Part shown: in pieces, positions 7,126 through 13,723 of the stretch
Numbering within the stretch: position 1 is the first letter of the stretch
Layout of the letters: every line of letters starts with the position of its first letter
Origin: Alphaproteobacteria bacterium
Lineage (GTDB): Bacteria; Pseudomonadota; Alphaproteobacteria; VGEJ01
Direction of reading: 5' to 3'
Assembly: GCA_016869335.1 (NCBI GenBank)
Contig: VGEJ01000037.1
Location: 1 to 13,723 of the forward strand
Length of the DNA stretch: 13,723 nucleotides
Notes under the pieces: model-generated
The model's input: only the letters and a program-made list of their open reading frames with translations
The model's database searches: none
What the model was told of the DNA's origin: nothing
Position numbers and translations under genes: made by a program

Positions 7126-7896
7126 ATGCGCTGGCCGCGGCGTCAGGAGGCGGCCGCGCCGGCGCCCAAGGCGCGCCCGCCGACGAATCTTCGCGGCGTG
7201 CTCCTCGTGGCGCTGTCGATTGTCGTGGTCGCCGCGGCGGGCGCGGCCATCTGGTACGCTTATGAGGAGGGTCTGCGCCGCGGCATCGCGCTGTCGCCGC
7301 CACTCATTCAGGCCGACACCCGCCCAACCAAGGTCGCGCCGGAGGAACCCGGCGGGGAGCAGGTTCCCGACCAGGACAAGCTGGTGTTCGATGTGCTCGA
7401 CCCGGCGGCGGCGCCCGAGCGTGAGGAGCGCCTGCTTCCGACCCCCGAAGAGCCGTTGCGCCGCCCCGTGGCCGAGCCTCCCTCGCTGCCCCAGCCGGAT
7501 GTGCTTTCGGCGCCGGTTGCCGGTACCCCGCCGGCGCCGGAGCCGGCGGTGCTATCAGCGCCATCCAGCGAGCCGGCGCCGCGGCCCGAGCAAAAGCCGG
7601 TGGTGGCGGCGCACACGGTTACCAGTCAGGCGACGGCGCCGGACGGTGGCTATCGCGTCCAGCTCGCGTCGTTCCGCGACGAGCGTCAGGCCGCACAAGC
7701 GTGGCAGCACATGCTCGCTCGGCATCGCTCCTACCTTGGCGGCTTGCAGCCTTCTCTCGTGCGCGCCGACCTCGGCCGCGACAAGGGGGTCTATCATCGC
7801 GTGCAGGCCGGGCCGATTCCCGACGCCGCCACCGCTCGGGCGCTGTGTGCCGCCCTTAAAGGACGCGGCCAGGACTGCCTCGTGGTCGCTCCGTAG
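7126..7896 (+). CDS. SPOR-domain inner-membrane protein
   Basis: This is a predicted bitopic membrane protein of 256 aa. A basic, proline-rich cytoplasmic head (1-23) is followed by one transmembrane helix (about 24-46, VLLVALSIVVVAAAGAAIWY). A conserved-looking juxtamembrane block follows (PLIQADTRPTKVAPEEPGG, then QDKLVFDVL, about 57-92). Next come a long Pro/Ala/Glu-rich periplasmic linker with two VLSAP repeats and a C-terminal SPOR domain (about 174-256, starting GGYRVQLASF). SPOR domains bind peptidoglycan stripped of stem peptides at the division septum, so a role in cell division or septal wall work is likely; the precise partner is unknown. The start is ATG 7126, 2 nt after the argS stop, with GGAG (7111-7114) inside argS as ribosome site. 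The next gene, nagZ, acts on peptidoglycan fragments, which fits an envelope role. An FtsN equivalent is possible but not shown. Confidence 0.88.
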   Translation: MRWPRRQEAAAPAPKARPPTNLRGVLLVALSIVVVAAAGAAIWYAYEEGLRRGIALSPPLIQADTRPTKVAPEEPGGEQVPDQDKLVFDVLDPAAAPEREERLLPTPEEPLRRPVAEPPSLPQPDVLSAPVAGTPPAPEPAVLSAPSSEPAPRPEQKPVVAAHTVTSQATAPDGGYRVQLASFRDERQAAQAWQHMLARHRSYLGGLQPSLVRADLGRDKGVYHRVQAGPIPDAATARALCAALKGRGQDCLVVAP

Positions 7897-7899
7897 CCG

Positions 7900-8922
7900 A
7901 TGCCACGGGCGGTGATCTTCGGCTGTGAGGGCGCGGCGCTCACGGCCGCGGAGCACGCGTTCTTCGCCGCGGCGGACCCGATCGGCTTCATCCTGTTTGC
8001 GCGCAATTGCGTCGCGCCGGAGCAGCTCGCGGCGCTGTGTCAGTCGCTCCGCGCCTCGGTCGGCCGACCGGATGCCCCGATCCTCATAGATCAGGAGGGC
8101 GGGCGGGTCGCCCGGCTCAAGCCGCCGCACTGGCCGGCTTTTCCCGCCGCTGCCTCCTTCGGCGCGCTGGCCCAGCATGATCCGTCCGGTGCGGTCGAAG
8201 CCGTCGGTCTGGCGTATCGCCTGATGGGCGCGATGCTGGCGGAGGCCGGCATCGACATAGACTGTGCCCCGGTTCTCGACCTCGCCGAACCGGGCGCGCA
8301 CGCCGCGATCGGCGATCGCGCGTTTTCGGGCGACCCGGCGACCGTGGTCAGCCTCGGGCGGGCGGCAGTGGCGGGGCTCCTCGGCGCCGGTGTGTTGCCG
8401 GTGGTCAAGCACCTCCCCGGGCACGGCCGGGCGTTGGTCGACAGTCACGACCAGACCCCGCGAGTCGGCGCCAGCCGCGTGGAGCTGGAGGCGCGCGACT
8501 TCATCCCGTTCCGGGCGCTAAACGATGCGCCCTGCGGGATCGTCGCGCACGTGGTCTACGAGGCGCTTGATCCGCGCGCCCCGGCGAGCGTTTCGGGCCG
8601 CGGCCTCGAGGTCATCCGCCACGCGATTGGCTTCCGCGGGGTCTTGCTGTCGGACGACATCGGGATGCAGGCGCTCGCTGGATCGCCGGCCGAGCGCGCC
8701 CAGGCAACGCTCGCCGCCGGGTGCGATATCGCGCTGCACTGCAATGGCCGGCTCGACGAGATGCGCGCCGTAGCGGCAAGCGTCGGGCCGCTGACGGAAG
8801 CGGCCAGCGCACGGTTGCGGCGGGCCCGGGACGCGGTTCCGCCGGCGGCGCCGTTCGACGCCGGGGCAGCGCACGCGCGGCTCGCAACGCTCCTGTGCGA
8901 CGCCGCCCAGGGTGGCACATGA
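7900..8922 (+). CDS. nagZ: Beta-N-acetylhexosaminidase (GH3)
   Basis: NagZ removes N-acetylglucosamine from 1,6-anhydro-muropeptides in cytoplasmic peptidoglycan recycling; in some bacteria the products induce AmpC beta-lactamase. The 340-aa single-domain GH3 protein has LIDQEGGRVARL (62-73), the family signature K-H-L-P-G-H-G (170-176) followed by D-S-H (181-183, the Asp-His acid/base pair), and S-D-D (251-253), with D252 the expected nucleophile. One difference from many NagZ proteins is KHLPGHG in place of KHFPGHG. No signal peptide is present, as expected for a cytoplasmic enzyme. The start is ATG 7900, 3 nt after the SPOR gene stop. The stop overlaps the next start as ATGA (8919-8922), indicating coupled translation with the M50 protease. 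Confidence 0.95.
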   Translation: MPRAVIFGCEGAALTAAEHAFFAAADPIGFILFARNCVAPEQLAALCQSLRASVGRPDAPILIDQEGGRVARLKPPHWPAFPAAASFGALAQHDPSGAVEAVGLAYRLMGAMLAEAGIDIDCAPVLDLAEPGAHAAIGDRAFSGDPATVVSLGRAAVAGLLGAGVLPVVKHLPGHGRALVDSHDQTPRVGASRVELEARDFIPFRALNDAPCGIVAHVVYEALDPRAPASVSGRGLEVIRHAIGFRGVLLSDDIGMQALAGSPAERAQATLAAGCDIALHCNGRLDEMRAVAASVGPLTEAASARLRRARDAVPPAAPFDAGAAHARLATLLCDAAQGGT

Positions 8923-9608
8923 CGGAACTCGGCGCGATTCTCTTCGGCATCTCGGTCTGGGTGCTGCCCGCACTGCTCGCCATCACGTTTCACGAGGCGG
9001 CGCACGGTTATGTCGCCTGGCGCCTGGGCGACGACACCGCCTACCGGATGGGGCGCGTCACCTTCAACCCGCTCCGACACATCGACCCCTTCGGCACCGT
9101 GCTGCTTCCCGGGCTCCTGCTCGCGCTCGACTCGCCGTTCCTGTTCGGCTACGCCAAGCCCGTGCCAGTGAACTTCGCGCGGCTGCGCCGGCCCAAGCGC
9201 GATATGGTGTGGGTGGCGGCTGCCGGCCCGGCCGTCAACGTCGCGCTGGCCTTCGTCGCGGCGCTGTTGACCCACCTCGTGCCGGTGCTGCCCGACTTCG
9301 TCGCCGAATGGTTCGCGCGCAACCTCAAGAACACGCTTGAACTCAATCTCGTACTGGCCGCCTTCAACATGATCCCGATCCCGCCGCTGGATGGTGGCCG
9401 GGTCGCGGTCGGCCTCCTGCCGCCGCCCTACGCGCTCATGCTCGCGCGGCTCGAACGCTACGGCTTGTTGATCATCATGGGCGGGCTGTTCTTCTTGCCC
9501 CTGGTGCTGGCGCAGCTCGGCGTGCGCGTCAACTTGCTCTTGTGGATTATCGGCCGGCCGGTAGACTTCATGATCAGAGCGATCCTCACTCTCACCGGGC
9601 ACACGTGA
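8919..9608 (+). CDS. M50-family site-2-type intramembrane protease
   Basis: This 229-aa polytopic membrane zinc protease has H-E-A-A-H at 25-29 (HExxH within the first transmembrane segment, ITFHEAAHG). The third zinc ligand motif is N-M-I-P-I-P-P-L-D-G-G-R, with D158. Further hydrophobic segments lie at about 59-72, 98-122, 140-155 and 176-205. Length and lack of a PDZ domain place it with the small 'site-2 protease family protein' group (Thermus/Rv-type rhomboid-sized S2P), not RseP (about 450 aa with two PDZ domains). Substrates are unknown; such proteases cut transmembrane proteins, often anti-sigma factors. The start is ATG 8919, overlapping the nagZ stop by 4 bp. The stop (TGA 9606-9608) overlaps a possible GTG start of scpA (9605). 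It is therefore translationally tied to both neighbours, though no functional link is established. Confidence 0.92.
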   Translation: MTELGAILFGISVWVLPALLAITFHEAAHGYVAWRLGDDTAYRMGRVTFNPLRHIDPFGTVLLPGLLLALDSPFLFGYAKPVPVNFARLRRPKRDMVWVAAAGPAVNVALAFVAALLTHLVPVLPDFVAEWFARNLKNTLELNLVLAAFNMIPIPPLDGGRVAVGLLPPPYALMLARLERYGLLIIMGGLFFLPLVLAQLGVRVNLLLWIIGRPVDFMIRAILTLTGHT

Positions 9609-10387
9609 GCGCGATGGGCAAGCTGTTTGAGGACGACGGCGTCGAGGCTCCCGCCCACCCGAGCCTGATCGTCGATCTCGGCGCCTACGAGGGGCCGCTC
9701 GATGTGCTGCTGACGCTGGCGCGCCAGCAGAAGGTGGATCTCGCCCGCATCTCGATCCTGCGCCTGGCCGAGCAGTTCCTGGCGTTCATCGCCGAGGCCC
9801 GCGCGCTGCGGCTCGAGATCGCCGCCGACTACCTGGTGATGGCGGCCTGGCTAGCCTATCTCAAGTCGCGCCTCCTGCTGCCCGAGCCGAGCGGGGAGGA
9901 CGAGCCGAGCGGCGTGGAGATGGCAGAGCGGCTGGCGCTTCAGCTCCGCCTGCTCGAGGCGATGCGCGGTGCCGCGGAGCGCCTGATGGCGCGCGACCAG
10001 CTCAACCGCGACGTTTTCCCGCGCGGCGCGCCAGAAGGGATCCGGCTGGTTCACCGGACCGCCTTCGCGGTATCCCTGTACGAGCTCCTGCGGGCCTACG
10101 GCGAGTGCCACCATCGCGGACCGGTGCCGACGCTGGAACTGGCGAGCCCCGTGGTCCATACCATCGAGGCGGCGCTGAGGCGGATGGCGCGGTTGCTGGT
10201 CGGGTGGCCCGAGTGGAGGGTGCTGGAAGCGTTCCTCCCGCCCGAGCCTGGCAACGGCTTCGCGCGCCGCAACGCGCTCTCGGCAACGTTGTCAGCGAGT
10301 CTGGACCTGGCCAAGAGCGGACGGGTCCAGTTGCACCAGCATCGGCCGTTTGGCCCGATCTTTGTCCGGCCGCAGCCGCATGGCTGA
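9605..10387 (+). CDS. scpA: Segregation and condensation protein A
   Basis: ScpA is the kleisin subunit of the SMC-ScpAB condensin, which bridges SMC heads and organises the replicated chromosome. Visible features, numbered from ATG 9614, are the N-terminal LGAYEGPLDVLLTLARQQK (22-40), the IAADYLVMAAWLAYLKSRLL helix (69-88), an acidic linker, and a C-terminal winged-helix segment that contacts SMC. The length of 257-260 aa is normal. Two starts are plausible: GTG 9605, which overlaps the M50 stop as GTGA, or ATG 9614, the start of the conserved-looking MGKLFEDDG; the annotation uses the first because of the overlap. The 3' end overlaps scpB by 8 bp, as is usual for this pair. Confidence 0.94.
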   Translation: MSAMGKLFEDDGVEAPAHPSLIVDLGAYEGPLDVLLTLARQQKVDLARISILRLAEQFLAFIAEARALRLEIAADYLVMAAWLAYLKSRLLLPEPSGEDEPSGVEMAERLALQLRLLEAMRGAAERLMARDQLNRDVFPRGAPEGIRLVHRTAFAVSLYELLRAYGECHHRGPVPTLELASPVVHTIEAALRRMARLLVGWPEWRVLEAFLPPEPGNGFARRNALSATLSASLDLAKSGRVQLHQHRPFGPIFVRPQPHG

Positions 10388-11066
10388 GCGCGACCCGCAG
10401 GTGCGCATGATCGAGGCGCTGCTGTTCGCGGCGGCCGAGCCGCTCGATCAGGCCAGCCTTGCGGCACGCTTGCCGGAAGGGGCGGACGTGGCGGCGCTGC
10501 TGGACGCCCTGCAGCAGGAGTACGCGGGACGCGGCGTCAACCTCGTCTGCGTGGCCGAGAAGTGGGCGCTGCGCACGGCGCCCGACCTGGCCTTCTTGCT
10601 GCAGCGCGAGGTCGCGCGGACCCGCAAGCTCTCGCGCGCTGCGCTCGAGACGCTGGCTATCGTCGCCTATCACCAGCCGGTCACCCGCGCCGAAATCGAG
10701 GACATGCGGGGTGTATCGCTGAGCAAGGGCACGCTCGACCAGCTCCTGGAGCTTGGATGGGTCGGACCGCGCGGGCGGCGGCGTAGCCCCGGCCGACCGG
10801 TGACCTATGGCACCAGTGACGCCTTCCTCGAGCATTTCGGACTCGCCGCGATCGGCGATCTGCCCGGGCTCGACGAGCTCAAGGCCGCGGGGCTGCTCGA
10901 CTTCCGGTCGACCGATCCGGGAGCGAACCCAGATCGGGAGCCGGAGACACGCCACCCGCCGCGGCTCGCGGTAGTGGCGACGGCGGACGCGGCTCCGGAC
11001 GCTGTGACAGGCGAGGATCCAGCCGAATCGCCTGCGTCCGCCGATGAGCCCGCCGCCCGCGCCTGA
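10380..11066 (+). CDS. scpB: Segregation and condensation protein B
   Basis: ScpB forms a dimer of tandem winged-helix domains that binds ScpA within the SMC condensin complex. The 228-aa protein shows RMIEALLFAAAEPL (9-22), the first winged helix to about residue 85, the hallmark LSRAALETLAIVAYHQPVTR (84-103) followed by E-I-E-D-M-R-G-V, and R-S-P-G-R-P-V-T-Y-G-T (135-145) with FLEHFGL (149-155). The last roughly 50 residues are an acidic/alanine-rich, probably disordered tail, common in alphaproteobacterial ScpB. The start is ATG 10380, inside the scpA 3' end (8-bp overlap). It is the last gene of the operon. No tatA follows; a regulatory gap and an iron transporter come next. A 6-bp stem at 11104-11119 lacks a U-run, so no terminator is called. 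Confidence 0.95.
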   Translation: MAERDPQVRMIEALLFAAAEPLDQASLAARLPEGADVAALLDALQQEYAGRGVNLVCVAEKWALRTAPDLAFLLQREVARTRKLSRAALETLAIVAYHQPVTRAEIEDMRGVSLSKGTLDQLLELGWVGPRGRRRSPGRPVTYGTSDAFLEHFGLAAIGDLPGLDELKAAGLLDFRSTDPGANPDREPETRHPPRLAVVATADAAPDAVTGEDPAESPASADEPAARA

Positions 11067-11172
11067 CGTCTGACCCGCGGCGGGCCGTCGATCCGGCGAC
11101 TGATCCGTCCGTTGACGGAGAATGGGGAGGCGAAGGCTCGCACATCGGGCGGTTTGGGGCACCAGGAATGGG

Positions 11173-11201
11173 TTGCAAATGCGAATGCGTTGCATTAGCG
11201 T
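11173..11201 (+). promoter_or_regulatory. Possible promoter of the iron transporter genes
   Basis: TTGCAA (11173-11178, 4 of 6 matches to TTGACA) and TAGCGT (11196-11201, 3 of 6 matches to TATAAT) are separated by exactly 17 bp and sit astride the Fur-like site, which would let a bound repressor cover both. The hexamers are weak, and the main support is the overlap with the operator. A transcript would start near 11208, leaving a leader of about 60 nt. Confidence 0.35.
11175..11199. promoter_or_regulatory. Fur-type iron-responsive operator candidate
   Basis: Four adjoining hexamers fit the Fur array pattern: GCAAAT (11175-11180), GCGAAT (11181-11186), a central G (11187), CGTTGC (11188-11193) and ATTAGC (11194-11199). 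The outer pair is symmetric at 5 of 6 positions and the inner pair at 3 of 6. Two perfect dyads lie inside or across it: AATGC-N3-GCATT (11184-11196) and TGCAA-N11-TTGCA (11174-11194). It lies about 70 bp upstream of a ferric-iron binding-protein gene, the classic setting for Fur control. The alternative is another Fur-family member such as Mur or Irr. Confidence 0.6.
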
Positions 11202-11269
11202 ATCGCCGCCAACCCGGATCACTAACCCAGATCAGGGCGGCTCATCGGCCTATGCGGTGACCATTGTCC

Positions 11270-12295
11270 ATGACCCCAACCAGACTGACGCGCGCGACCC
11301 TCGCACTCGCGGGTGGGCTCGGGCTCGCGGCAGCATCCGCCGCGGCTGCGGACGAGGTCAACGTGTACTCGTCACGGCAGGAGTATCTTTCCACCCCGTT
11401 CTTCGACGGATTCGCCGGGGAGACCGGGATCACCGTGAACACCGTCTACTTCAAGCAGGGGATGATGGAGCGGCTCCAGGCCGAGGGGGCTAACAGCCCC
11501 GCCGACCTCGTCATGACGGTCGACATCGCGAGCCTCCAGGCGATGACGGACGCCAGGCTGTTTCAGCCCGTCGAATCGAGCGTGCTCGAGGCCAACGTCC
11601 CGGCGCAGTTCCGCGGCTCCGATGGCCTTTGGTTTGGGCTCACGACGAGGGCGCGCGTGATCTACTACGCCAAGGACCGGGTCGCGCCCGCCGAGCTTTC
11701 GACCTACCTCGCGCTCGCCGAAGACAAATGGCGCGGGCGGATCTGCATGCGCTCGGCGCACCACGACTACAACCGGGCGCTCATCGCCGCGGTGATTCTG
11801 CACTATGGCGAGCCCGCCGCCGAGCAGTGGCTGCGCGGCCTCAAGGCCAACCTGGCACGGCGCCCGCAGGGCAATGACCGCGATCAGGTCAGGGCGATCA
11901 AGGAGGGCGTGTGCGACCTCGCGCTCGGCAACACCTACTACATGGCCAAGATGATGGCCGACCCGGAGCAGAAACCGTGGGCCGAGGCGGTTGCCATCTT
12001 CTTTCCGGATCAGGGCGCCAACGGCACCCACGTCAACGTCAGTGGCGCCGCCATCGCGCGTTATGCGCCCAATCGCGACGCCGCGATCCGGTTGCTCGAG
12101 TACCTCAGCAGCGACGATGCCCAGCGCCTCTATGCCGAGGCCAATTTCGAGTATCCGGTGAAGCCGGGCGTCGCCTGGGCGCCCATCGTCGAGTCGTGGG
12201 GCCGCTTCACGGCCGATGCGACGCCGCTGAGCCACATCTCCTTGTGGACCAGCACCGCGACGATGCTGATCGATCGCGTCGGCTTCGACGAGTAG
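11270..12295 (+). CDS. Ferric-iron ABC transporter, periplasmic binding protein (FbpA/FutA type)
   Basis: The protein captures Fe(III) in the periplasm and passes it to the membrane permease. It is 341 aa. A signal peptide (about 1-28: basic T-R-L-T-R-A, hydrophobic LALAGGLGLAAASAAAA, cleavage before D-E-V-N-V-Y) fits Sec export. The mature part shows N-V-Y-S-S-R-Q-E-Y-L (31-40), NSPADLVMTVDIASLQ (75-90) and GLTTRARVIYYAK (123-135). It also has Y167 in the RSAHHDYNRAL block and the paired tyrosines Y223-Y224 (GNTYYMAKM), the hallmark ferric ligands. The N-terminal motif R-Q-E-Y-L replaces the R-H-Y-x-x-D type found in many FbpA proteins, so the first ligand set may differ. The start was taken as ATG 11270; TTG 11264 is in frame, and GGTGA (11256-11260) is the only, weak, ribosome site. 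A Fur-like operator lies upstream and the permease follows 30 bp downstream. Confidence 0.92.
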   Translation: MTPTRLTRATLALAGGLGLAAASAAAADEVNVYSSRQEYLSTPFFDGFAGETGITVNTVYFKQGMMERLQAEGANSPADLVMTVDIASLQAMTDARLFQPVESSVLEANVPAQFRGSDGLWFGLTTRARVIYYAKDRVAPAELSTYLALAEDKWRGRICMRSAHHDYNRALIAAVILHYGEPAAEQWLRGLKANLARRPQGNDRDQVRAIKEGVCDLALGNTYYMAKMMADPEQKPWAEAVAIFFPDQGANGTHVNVSGAAIARYAPNRDAAIRLLEYLSSDDAQRLYAEANFEYPVKPGVAWAPIVESWGRFTADATPLSHISLWTSTATMLIDRVGFDE

Positions 12296-12325
12296 GGAGC
12301 CGGGTGCGGTCGGCAACGAGTTCCG

Positions 12326-13723
12326 GTGACCGCACTCTCGTTTGACCGCCGCGCGGGGCGTTCATCGCCGCGGCCGTGGGCAATCGATCGCTGGCGCATC
12401 GGGGCGCTGCTCGGGGGACTGGTCGTGGGTGGTCCGATCCTGGCGGTGCTCGGTCTGGCAGCGACGGCGGGGGCGGGGGTCTGGCCGCACCTCTGGGCCA
12501 ACGTACTGCCGAACCTGGCGCGCACCAGCGCCCTCCTCCTGCTCGCCGTCGGGCTCGGGACCTTCGTCATCGGGGTCGCCACGGCGTGGCTGACCACGAT
12601 CTGCGAGTTCCCAGGGCGCCGCATCCTGGCGTGGGCGCTGCTCGCCCCGCTTGCCGTCCCGGCCTACGTCAACGCCTACGTCTACACCGCCGTGCTGGAC
12701 TATCCCGGCCCGGTACAAGCGGCCCTGCGCACGACGTTCGGCTGGGCCTCGGCGCGCGACTACTGGTTTCCCGAGGTGCGAAGCCTCGGGGGGGCCGCGT
12801 TCATGTTGACGCTGGTGCTGTACCCTTACGTCTATCTGCTCTGCCGTGCGGCTTTCCTCGAACAGTCCGTGTGTGCGCTCGAAGTGAGCCGGACGCTCGG
12901 CTGCGGCCCGTGGCGGAGCTTCTTCGCCATCGCCTTGCCGCTGGCGCGCCCGGCCGTCGCCGCTGGCCTGATCCTGGTCGGCCTGGAAACGCTCAACGAC
13001 TACGGCACGGTCGATTACTTCGCGGTCAACACCTTCACCCGCGGCATATTCACGGTGTGGTTCGGGATGAACAGCGTGGCGGGTGCCGCTCAGATAGCGG
13101 TGCTCCTCCTCGCCATCGCCGTGCTCCTGATCACCCTCGAGCGATGGCAGCGCGCGCGCCTCCGGTTCCACCACACCTCCGCGCGTTACCGACCGCTGAC
13201 CCGTCACCGGCTGCGTGGGGCGCGCGCCGCGGCGGCCGTGGTGGCGTGCGCAAGCCCGGTCGCTCTCGGCTTTCTGTTCCCCGCCGGCGTCCTCGTCGCG
13301 CTGAGCGCGCCTTATCTGTTCACGACCTCGCCGAGCGGCATCGGCCGCGCCGCCGTCACGAGCCTGGCACTCTCCGGTGCCGCCGCGGCGCTCGCCCTGG
13401 TCATGGCGCTGTTCCTGGGCTACGCCGTGCGCCAACGCCCGCGCGACACGTTGGTCCGGGGAGCGAGCCGGCTCGCGAGTTTCGGCTACGCGCTACCCGG
13501 CGCGGTGCTCGCGGTCGGCGTATTGGTTCCCCTCGGCTGGTTCGACAACGCGCTCGACGGATGGCTCCGGACGAACGCGGGCATCTCGACCGGGCTCTTG
13601 CTCAGCGGGACCTTCGTCGCCCTCGTGTTCGGCTATGTTGTGCGCTTCCAAGCGGTCTCCGCCGGCGCCGTCGAGGCGGGCTTGAGCAAGATCACTCCCA
13701 GCATGGACCAGGCGGCCCGGGTG
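12326..13723 (+). CDS. Ferric-iron ABC transporter permease (FbpB/FutB type), 3' truncated by window
   Basis: An open frame of 466 codons runs from GTG 12326 to the right edge without a stop. It reads as the double-length permease of Fe(III) importers, two fused BPD_transp_1 halves, normally about 500-560 aa with 12 helices. About ten hydrophobic segments are visible, starting near residues 27, 68, 100, 153, 205, 250, 305, 345, 385 and 425. The first EAA loop is at 186-208 (EVSRTLG then IALPLARPAV). An ETLNDYGTVDYF motif (221-232), typical of iron permeases, follows. The second EAA loop begins at about 450 (EAGLSKITPSMDQAAR) and is cut by the window end. The frame is closed upstream by the binding protein's own TAG at 12293, so GTG 12326 is the first usable start; no good Shine-Dalgarno sequence precedes it. 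It is 30 bp downstream of the binding-protein gene, probably in one operon, and an ATPase gene (fbpC-like) is expected next. Confidence 0.92.
   Translation, partial: MTALSFDRRAGRSSPRPWAIDRWRIGALLGGLVVGGPILAVLGLAATAGAGVWPHLWANVLPNLARTSALLLLAVGLGTFVIGVATAWLTTICEFPGRRILAWALLAPLAVPAYVNAYVYTAVLDYPGPVQAALRTTFGWASARDYWFPEVRSLGGAAFMLTLVLYPYVYLLCRAAFLEQSVCALEVSRTLGCGPWRSFFAIALPLARPAVAAGLILVGLETLNDYGTVDYFAVNTFTRGIFTVWFGMNSVAGAAQIAVLLLAIAVLLITLERWQRARLRFHHTSARYRPLTRHRLRGARAAAAVVACASPVALGFLFPAGVLVALSAPYLFTTSPSGIGRAAVTSLALSGAAAALALVMALFLGYAVRQRPRDTLVRGASRLASFGYALPGAVLAVGVLVPLGWFDNALDGWLRTNAGISTGLLLSGTFVALVFGYVVRFQAVSAGAVEAGLSKITPSMDQAARV

Noticed and set aside
7513..7563. Repeated VLSAP segments in the SPOR protein linker as a possible tandem repeat element.
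   Set aside because: Only two copies with different codons; ordinary Pro/Ala-rich linker composition.
8556..9602. A 348-codon minus-strand frame opposite nagZ and the M50 gene.
   Set aside because: It is Glu/Arg/His-rich antisense of genuine membrane and GH3 coding sequence, with no ribosome site and no family match.
11104..11119. A hairpin TCCGTC-CGTT-GACGGA after scpB, considered as a terminator.
   Set aside because: The stem is only 6 bp and is followed by a purine-rich stretch, not a U-run, so intrinsic termination is not supported.
10002..11222. A 406-codon minus-strand frame opposite scpA and scpB.
   Set aside because: Both plus-strand genes are unmistakable, and the antisense product is compositionally biased with no recognisable motif.
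12362..13435. A 357-codon minus-strand frame opposite the permease.
   Set aside because: The plus strand encodes clear transmembrane helices and EAA loops. The antisense translation is highly charged, as the reverse complement of hydrophobic codons tends to be.
1..13723. A mobile element, phage defence island, CRISPR array or biosynthetic cluster.
   Set aside because: No transposase, integrase, direct-repeat array, nuclease-helicase combination or synthase was recognised. All genes except the DUF899 member belong to well-known core or transport families.

Overview
The window is GC-rich bacterial chromosome, densely packed with ordinary-looking genes. Protein families and gene order point to an alphaproteobacterium, plausibly in or near Rhodospirillales. 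The main clues are the A-type Fe-S carrier/exonuclease III pair divergent from dgt-argS-SPOR-nagZ-scpA-scpB, and the SPOR protein with its conserved juxtamembrane motif. No tRNA, rRNA, CRISPR array, insertion sequence, prophage gene or attachment site was recognised.

Layout. (1) 1-292: 3' end of a probable M48 metalloprotease gene entering from the left. (2) 382-2106: ilvD, dihydroxy-acid dehydratase of branched-chain amino acid synthesis. (3) 2116-2826, minus strand and convergent with ilvD: a DUF899 thioredoxin-like protein with its own promoter and a strong palindromic operator candidate. (4) 2916-4062, minus strand: an erpA-like Fe-S carrier gene followed by exonuclease III (xthA), with a good sigma70-type promoter upstream. 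(5) 4154-11066, plus strand: seven tightly packed genes, probably one operon. They are dgt, argS, a SPOR-domain membrane protein, nagZ, an M50 site-2-type protease, scpA and scpB. Neighbours overlap by 4-8 bp or are 2-3 bp apart. (6) 11067-11269: a regulatory gap with a Fur-type iron box. (7) 11270-13723: the periplasmic binding protein and permease of a ferric-iron ABC importer (FbpAB/FutAB type). The permease runs off the right edge after 466 codons, and the ATPase gene is probably just beyond.

How the genes fit together. The large cluster is housekeeping: dNTP pool control, arginyl-tRNA charging, envelope/division (SPOR), muropeptide recycling (NagZ), intramembrane proteolysis (M50), and the condensin partners ScpAB. 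The iron importer is a separate transcription unit, apparently under iron control. The erpA-xthA unit joins Fe-S cluster delivery with base-excision repair.

I found no convincing undescribed system. The points most worth a second look are regulatory: the 25-bp Fur-like site, the palindrome at the DUF899 promoter, and the hairpin abutting the dgt start. Two points of gene order also deserve checking: the M50 gene between nagZ and scpA, and the replacement of the tatABC genes often found after scpB by iron transport.
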